From Accumulibacter sp. (GTDB lineage: Bacteria > Pseudomonadota > Gammaproteobacteria > Burkholderiales > Rhodocyclaceae), in assembly GCA_024235695.1 (NCBI GenBank), contig JACKLX010000008.1, positions 97,573 to 161,572 of the forward strand: DNA of 64,000 nucleotides, in the 5' to 3' direction. The translations under genes and the position numbers were made by a program. Below are positions 25,530-32,800 of this stretch, in pieces. The stretch's first letter is position 1, and the number at the start of each line of letters is the position of its first letter. The notes under the pieces are model-generated. The model was not told where the DNA came from, made no database searches, and saw only the letters and a list, made by a program, of their open reading frames with translations.

Positions 25530-25967
25530 ATGGAAAAGAACGTCCGCCGCTATTCTGCCTTCATCCCGCGCTGGTGCCAGGCCTTCGGCGACCACGCGCC
25601 GGATCCCGGCGGCGAGGGTCGGGCAGTCGAGTGGCTGGTCGGAGCCGATGCCGTCGGTATTGTCGTCCTGCCCGAGATTCGACGCATGTTGACGCACGAG
25701 CTGCTCGGTGCCAGGAATCCCGAACTCGAGTTCGGCGCGCGGTCGGTGCGGCTCAACCAGCGAACCTTCGACCAGATGAACATCCTCGGGCACCCGGGCT
25801 ATGCCGCCTTGCGCGAATTGCTGTTGGGCGCTGACCAGTTGCACCTGTTCCTGACCTACCATCTGATCCATCCGCCAGGCACGCGGATCATCACTGTCGC
25901 CCGCAAGCCACCGCTGCCGCTGCTGTACAAGGAGATGGCACCGCTGCCGGTGATTGTCAGCGAGTGA
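25530..25967 (+). CDS. Conserved-looking hypothetical protein
   Basis: Product is 145 residues, not recognised. It has a soluble, mixed composition with well-formed hydrophobic segments (VEWLVGADAVGIVVLPEIRRMLTHELLG and LRELLLGADQLHLFLTYHLIHPPGTRIITVARK), unlike the low-complexity shadows in other frames. It begins 12 bases after the CBS gene stop, so it is probably the last gene of that operon. No strong ribosome-binding site was seen before the ATG. A longer open frame on the opposite strand is judged a shadow. Confidence 0.55.
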   Translation: MEKNVRRYSAFIPRWCQAFGDHAPDPGGEGRAVEWLVGADAVGIVVLPEIRRMLTHELLGARNPELEFGARSVRLNQRTFDQMNILGHPGYAALRELLLGADQLHLFLTYHLIHPPGTRIITVARKPPLPLLYKEMAPLPVIVSE

Positions 25968-26077
25968 GCTGCCTGTTGTCTGGCGGCGGCGCTTCTTGCC
26001 CGGAGCGTTGATCGGCCGCATCGCCCGCCGTCCGCCGACGCGGTCGTCGGCCAGCCGAGGCTGCCGATCGCCGGTGC

Positions 26078-26083
26078 TATAAT
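26078..26083 (+). promoter_or_regulatory. Candidate -10 element (TATAAT) of queD
   Basis: A consensus TATAAT lies 27 bases upstream of the queD ATG, so a start of transcription near 26090 would leave a very short leader. There is no good -35 match at 17 bases, as is common in GC-rich betaproteobacterial promoters. Confidence 0.45.
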
Positions 26084-26110
26084 CGCCGCTCATTTCAGCG
26101 CGCCTCTCCG

Positions 26111-26554
26111 ATGCTCATCACCCGTCGTCTCGAATTCGATGCAGGCCACCGCATTCCCGACCACCAGAGCCAGTGTCGCCATCTGCACGGCCACCGTTAC
26201 GCGATCGAGATCACCCTGGGCGGCGACATCATCCGGCAGGCCGGCGACCCGGCCAACGGCATGGTGATGGACTTCTCCGAGATCAAGGACCTGGCCAGAC
26301 GGCATCTGGTCGATCTCTGGGATCACGCCTTCCTGGCCTGGGCAGGCGACCAGCCGGTGGTCGACTTCCTGCGCTCGCTGCCGGGTCACAAGACGGTGCT
26401 CTTCGATTGCGTCCCGACTGCCGAAAACCTCGCCCAGACGGCGTTTGCGATCCTCGACGGCGTTTACCGCGATAGCTACGGCAACCACCTGCGCCTCGAA
26501 CGCCTGCGCCTCTACGAAACGCCCAATTGCTGGGCCGAGGCGATTCGCCCCTAG
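26111..26554 (+). CDS. queD: 6-carboxy-5,6,7,8-tetrahydropterin synthase
   Basis: Product is 147 residues, normal for QueD. It converts dihydroneopterin triphosphate to 6-carboxytetrahydropterin, the second step of queuosine/7-deazaguanine synthesis. The zinc ligands and catalytic cysteine are visible: His13 in FDAGHR, and the CxxxHGH motif with Cys22, His26 and His28. The C-terminal LRLYETPNCWAE segment is the family signature. It is monocistronic, with a consensus -10 element upstream. Confidence 0.93.
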   Translation: MLITRRLEFDAGHRIPDHQSQCRHLHGHRYAIEITLGGDIIRQAGDPANGMVMDFSEIKDLARRHLVDLWDHAFLAWAGDQPVVDFLRSLPGHKTVLFDCVPTAENLAQTAFAILDGVYRDSYGNHLRLERLRLYETPNCWAEAIRP

Positions 26555-26586
26555 CGCGCGGCACGTCGGCACCGCCGCAGGTCAAC

Positions 26587-26603
26587 TGTCGGTAAATTTT
26601 ACA
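26587..26603 (+). promoter_or_regulatory. Candidate enhancer-binding-protein site (UAS)
   Basis: TGTCGG-TAAATT-TTACA lies 87 bases upstream of the -24 element at 26691. It matches the element at 15784-15800 at 13 of 17 positions, in the same orientation relative to its gene. Both are imperfect dyads of TGTNNG half sites. Confidence 0.6.
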
Positions 26604-26690
26604 GTGGCCGCGTGGCAGGGCCGGCGCAGCTTGTCGCTCGTCCGCTCGACGCATTGATTTATCAGGGATGGCCTGCCTTGCTCGGCGACA

Positions 26691-26706
26691 TGGCTTGATT
26701 CTTGCT
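26691..26706 (+). promoter_or_regulatory. Sigma-54 -24/-12 promoter of the giant PEP-CTERM gene
   Basis: TGGCTTG-ATTC-TTGCT matches the RpoN consensus at TGGC, G and TTGCT with exact spacing. Predicted transcription start is near 26717, giving a leader of about 137 bases before the ATG at 26854. Confidence 0.7.
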
Positions 26707-26853
26707 ATAGCGCTTGTACCGTAGCCGCGGGTCTCTCCTGAGGCGCTTGTCCGCGTTCTACCGTTTGCTGTCGATAGATGGTCAAACCGGGTTCCGTCGC
26801 CGCCGCGCGACGGGTCAGTTGAAACGATGTTTCGGTTGGCGGAGCGTAGACAA

Positions 26854-29800
26854 ATGAAAAACAACAACGCGCGGAGCGTTTCGGTGCGGCCGGTCGGCCG
26901 ACTCCTGGCCTTGCCCATGGCTTTGGCAATGATCGGCGTGGCGCCAGGGGCGCAGGCTGCCAACTTCGCGTGCGACTGGATCGCCAACGCCGGCTCGTGG
27001 CTTGCCAGCGCCAATTGGAGCACGTGCAACAGCGCCTACCCCAACAACGGCGGTGGCAACACCTTCGACGCCACGATCAACACCGGAGGGTACACGGTCG
27101 ACCTGACCTCTCCGGTCAGCATCGGCACGCTGACCATCAGCCAGAACACCCTGAACAATTCGTCGACGCTGACCACCACCGGCGGCGTCGTGATTAGCTC
27201 GTACGGCGGCACGCTGCTCGGCGGCACCTACGTCGGTAGCGGCGGGACGGCGGTTTCATTCGCCTCTGGCGCCTATGGCACGCTGGACAACGTCACCCTG
27301 CGCGGCAACCTGGACCTCTCGGCCACCTCGGCAACCGCGTACTTCGTCAATGGCCTGGCGGTCAGGGACGTCAGCGGCAGCAACCCGGGTGTGATCAACG
27401 TCACGGGTAATGGCGCGTGGTTGCAATCACAAGGCACGCAGACGCTGAACGGTGCGACGGTGCACCTTGGTGGTGCCGTAGGTGGCAGCTCCATCTATTC
27501 GGGCGTCGGAACGCTGACCCTGGGCGCCAACCTGCAGGTTCTCGCCGATGGTGCCGGCTCGTACGCGTATGTTTATGGTGGCCCGATCGTCAACGAGGGC
27601 AGCATGGCCTTCAGCAACGGCTTCGGCAACGCCATCTTCCCGAGCGAGTTCACCAACAAGGGCACGATCACCGTCGCCCCGGCAGCGGCGCTGTCCATCA
27701 CCCCAACGACGCTGACCAACAGCGCGACCGGCAGCATCACCGGTGGCGACGGTTCGTCCATCCAGTTTGGTGGGGCGGCAGCGAGCAACGCCGGTACGAT
27801 CACCATGAACGGCGCCGGTGGCACCACCGTTCTGCAGATGGGCTACGCCGGCAACCCGGGCGACCAGCCCTACTACCAATGGACCAACACCGGCACGATC
27901 AACGTCACCGACACCGAGTTGCGTCTCGGCGGCTACTTCATGCAGTCCGACATCGGCACGATCAACCGGACCGGCGGCACGGTCAAGCTCAACGGCTTCC
28001 TCGAAAACAGCGGCCAGACGCTGGACATCAGCGCCAGCTCGCCGCTCGACGGCCTGCGCATGGCCGGTGGCACGATCCACGGCGGCACCGTTCTCGGCAA
28101 CGCCGCCGCCAACCTGTTCGCCACCGACTCCAGTAGCGGCACGCTCGACGGCGTCACGGTGCACGGCAATCTCGACGTCACCGGTTACGGCGCCACGGCG
28201 TTCTTCGTCAATGGCCTGAGCGTCAAGGACAGCAGCGGCAGCAATCCGGGCGTGATCAACGTCACGGGTCCCGCCGCCTACCTGCAATCGAATGGCACGC
28301 AGACGCTCGACAACGCGACGGTGCACCTCGGCGGCGCCTCGAGTGCCGGCTTCATCTATTCGGGCGCCGGAACGCTGACCCTGGGCGCCAACCTGCAGGT
28401 TCTCGCCGACGGTGCCGGCTCGTACGGCCAGCTCTATGGCGGCCCGATCGTCAATGAAGGGAGCATCGCCTTCAGCAACGGGCACTACAACAACACCATC
28501 AACCCGAGCGAGTTCACCAACAAGGGTACGATCACCGTCGACCCGGCGACGACCCTGTACATCACGCCAACGACGCTGACCAACAGCGCAACCGGCAGCA
28601 TCACCGGTGGCGACGGTTCGTCCATCCAGTTTGGTGGGGCGGCGGCGAGCAACGCCGGCACGATCACCATGAACGGCGCCGGTGGCACCACCGTTCTGCA
28701 GATGGGCTACGCCGGCAACCCGGGCGACCAGCCCTACTACCAATGGACCAACACCGGCACGATCAACGTCACCGACACCGAGTTGCGTCTCGGCGGCTAC
28801 TTCATGCAGTCCGACATCGGCACGATCAACCGGACCGGCGGCACGGTCAAGCTCAACGGCTTCCTCGAAAACAGCGGCCAGACGCTGGACATCAGCGCCA
28901 GCTCGCCGCTCGACGGCCTGCGCATGGCCGGTGGCACGATCCACGGCGGCACCGTTCTCGGCAACGCCGCCGCCAACCTGTTCGCCACCGACTACAGTAG
29001 CGGCACGCTCGACGGCGCCACGGTGCACGGCAATCTCGACGTCACCGGTTACGGCGCCGCCGCGTTCTTCGTCAATGGCCTGAGCGTCAAGGACAGCAGC
29101 GGCAGCAATCCGGGCGTGATCAACGTCACGGGTCCCGCCGCCTACCTGCAATCGAATGGCACGCAGACGCTCGACAACGCGACGGTGCACCTCGGCGGCG
29201 CCTCGAGTGCCGGCTTCATCTATTCGGGCGCCGGAACGCTGACCCTGGGCGCCAACCTGCAGGTTCTCGCCGACGGTGCCGGCTCGTACGGCCAGCTCTA
29301 TGGCGGCCCGATCGTCAATGAAGGGAGCATCGCCTTCAGCAACGGGCACTACAACAACACCATCAACCCGAGCGAGTTCACCAACAAGGGTACGATCACC
29401 GTCGACCCGGCGACGACCCTGTACATCACGCCAACGACGCTGACCAACAGCGCAACCGGCAGCATCACCGGTGGCGACGGTTCGTCCATCCAGTTTGGTG
29501 GGGCGGCGGCGAGCAACGCCGGCACGATCACCATGAACGGCGCCGGTGGCACCACCGTTCTGCAGATGGGCTACGCCGGCAACCCGGGCGACCAGCCCTA
29601 CTACCAATGGACCAACACCGGCACGATCAACGTCACCGACACCGAGTTGCGTCTCGGCGGCTACTTCATGCAGTCCGACATCGGCACGATCAACCGGACC
29701 GGCGGCACGGTCAAGCTCAACGGCTTCCTCGAAAACAGCGGCCAGACGCTGGACATCAGCGCCAGCTCGCCGCTCGACGGCCTGCGCATGGCCGGTGGCA

Positions 29801-32800
29801 CGATCCACGGCGGCACCGTTCTCGGCAACGCCGCCGCCAACCTGTTCGCCACCGACTACAGTAGCGGCACGCTCGACGGCGTCACGGTGCACGGCGACCT
29901 CGATCTCACCGCTTACGGCGCCACTGCGTATTTCGTAAACGGCCTGAGCGTCAAGGACAGCAGCGGCAGCAACCCGGGTGTGATCAACGTCACGGGGCTC
30001 GGCGCCTACCTGTATTCGCTGGGCACGCAGACGCTGGATCAGGCGACGGTGCACCTCGGTGGTGCCTCGAGCACGGCTTACCTTTATTCCGGCAGCGGCA
30101 CGCTGACACTCGGGCCCGACCTGCAGGTCCTCGCCGACGGCGTTGGCTCGTACGGGTATATCTACGGTGGCCCGATCGTCAACAACGGTAGCATGAGCTT
30201 CAGCAATGGTAGCGCCAGCAACTACATCGCCCCGAGCGAGTTCACCAACAACGGCACGATAGCGTCTTCGAACGGTTCCGTCGTCCTGATTCAACCGACG
30301 ACCTTTACCAACCTGGTCGCCGGCACGCTGACCGGGGGCAGTTATCAGGCTTATGCCGGTTCCGAGATCAGCTTGCAGCAATCGTCGATCAGCCCGGTGG
30401 CGACCCTGGCCGCTGACGTCGTGCTCAGCGGTGCGGGTTCGCGGCTGCGTACCTATGACACGCTTACTGGCACCTACACCGCCCTCGAAGACAGCCTGAC
30501 GACGATCACCGCGGCGGGTGCACTGCACGTGCTGGCCAACCGCGACTATGCGACCAGCAAGGCGATCAGCAACCAGGGCACGCTCGAACTCGGCGGCGGC
30601 AGCTTCACCGCCCCCACCCTGACCAACGCCGGCACCCTGCGCGGCTTCGGTTCGGTCGTGCCGGCGATCGCCAACAGCGGTCTGGTGCGCGCCAGCGGCG
30701 GCACGCTGATCGCGCAAGCCGGCGTGAACGGCAGCGGCAACATCGAGGTCGCCAGTGGCGCGACGCTCGACCTGAGCAGCGCCGCCGGCGCCAGCAGCGG
30801 GCAGCGGCTGACCATGGACGGCGCGCTCAATCTCGGCGGCCAGAACCTCGTCGTCAGCAAGGACTACAGCAACGCCAACTTCGGCACCGGCAACAGCTTC
30901 AACCGCCGCAACAACGTCAGCGGCGCCGGCCAACTGATCGGCCAGAACGCCGCCCAGACCGTCGTCGGCCAGGTCGTCAGCGCCGGCGCCAACAGCTTCA
31001 CCGTCGAGCTTGGCAACGTCCGCGGCGGCACCAGCGCCAGCAAGACCTTCCAGGTCCAGAACAGTGGCAGCGGCGCCGACATCCGCGGCGCCGTGCAGAG
31101 CGCCGGCGCCGGCAACGTCACCGACGGCCGGCTGTCGCTCACCACCGGCAACTTCGGCCCGCTCGCCGTCGGCGCCAGCAGCGGCGACTACACCATCAGC
31201 TTCAACGCCAGCAGCGGCGGCGCACTCACCGGCCAGAAGGCCGGCGTCGTCAGCAACTTCGACAACGTCGCCACCCAGACCATCACCATCAACGGCTTCG
31301 CCTCGGTGCTGGCGCAAGGCAGCGCCACGCCCAGTACCGACCCCGTCAACCTCGGCAACTTCCGGGTCGGCGCCACGGCACCGGCCCAGAACTTCGACGT
31401 CAGCAACCTCACCAGCGGCAGCGGTGCCGAGCGTCTCGGCATCGGCTCGGCCGGCGCCAGCGGCAACTTCGCGGCGGTCAACAACCTCGGCAGCAACCTC
31501 ATCGGCCCCGGCGCGCAGCAGACCGCCGCCGTCACCGCGACCGTCAACAACGGCGTCGCCGGCATCAACAACGGCGCCGTCACCCTCCAGTACACCACCA
31601 ACGGCCAGCTGATCGATCCCGCGTTCGTCACCCAGAACGCCAATGCCCAGACCATCAACCTGCAGGCCACCGGCTACAACGCCGCCGTCGGCAGCGCCAC
31701 GCCGGACCCGGTCGTACTCGCCAACCAGCGCACCGGCGGCAGCCAGAGCCAGGTCCTCACCGTCAGCAACAGCGCACCGGCCGGCAGCTTCACCGAAAAA
31801 CTCAACGCCGGCTTCGGCAGCACCACCGGCAACGCCACCCACAATAGCGGCACCGTCAGCCTGCTCGCCGCCGGCGACCCCGGCAGCACCGCCATGGCCG
31901 TCGGCGTAGACACCAGCACCGCCGGCGCCCGCAGCGGCACCGTCACCCTCAACTACCAGACCGACGGCAACGGCACCAGCGGCCTCGCCGCCGCCAGCGC
32001 CGGCTCGCAAGTGATCAACGTCTCCGGCAACGTCTACCAGCTCGCCAGCGGCCAGCTCAACAGCTCGCCGCTCAACTTCGGCACCGTCCAGGTCGGCCAG
32101 TCGGTCAGTCGGGTCCTCAGCATCAGCAACACCGCCAGCGGCGCCACCGGCTTCGTCGAAGACCTCAACGCCGCCTTTGGCGCCAGTTCCGGTATTGGCA
32201 GCAGCCTGATCAGCGGCAGCGGCAGCATCAGCGGCCTGGTGGCCGGCGCCACCAACGCCAGCGGCATGACCGTCACCGTCGACACCGGTGCCGCCGCCAC
32301 GGTCAACGGCGCCATCGCCGTCAACTTCGCCAGCGCCGGCGCCGTCAATGGCGTCAGCAACGGACTCGGCACCTTCGCCCTGGGCTCCGTCGACTACGGC
32401 GTGCAGGGGATGATCGAGACGCAGGTCAACATCATCAACACCGCCAGCCCGGTGATCAACAACAGCCCGATCGCCCTCGGCAACGTCCGCATCGGCGACG
32501 CCTCGCCGACCGCCCTGGTCAGCGTCAGCAACCAGGCCACCAGCGCCCCGCAAGCCGCGCTCAACGCGACGATCAGCGGTAACGGGCCGATCACCGCCAG
32601 CGGCGCCTTCAACCTGCTCGATCCGGGCGCCACCAACCACAGCGACCTGCAGGTGGCGATGAACACCGCCAGCGCCGGCGCGATCAACGGCACCGCCACC
32701 ATCGCCTTCGTCTCCGACGCCAACAACGTCGGCGGCTGCGCGCCCAACTGCCAGCTCGACCTGCCCAGCCAGGACGTCACCGTCAGCGGCGGTGTCTACC

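Noticed and set aside
25089-26093. A 334-codon minus-strand open frame covering the CBS and hypothetical genes
   Set aside because: Composition is shadow-like (Gln/Arg/Asp-rich), and the plus strand holds a clear CBS gene with ribosome-binding site.
26669-26681. TGGCCTG-CC-TTGC, a second sigma-54-like sequence
   Set aside because: The spacer between the -24 and -12 elements is two bases too short for RpoN; the copy at 26691-26706 has the exact spacing.
27256-30320. Repeats considered as a CRISPR or satellite array
   Set aside because: Repeat units are 864 bases, in frame, without spacers, and encode protein; they are coding duplications.
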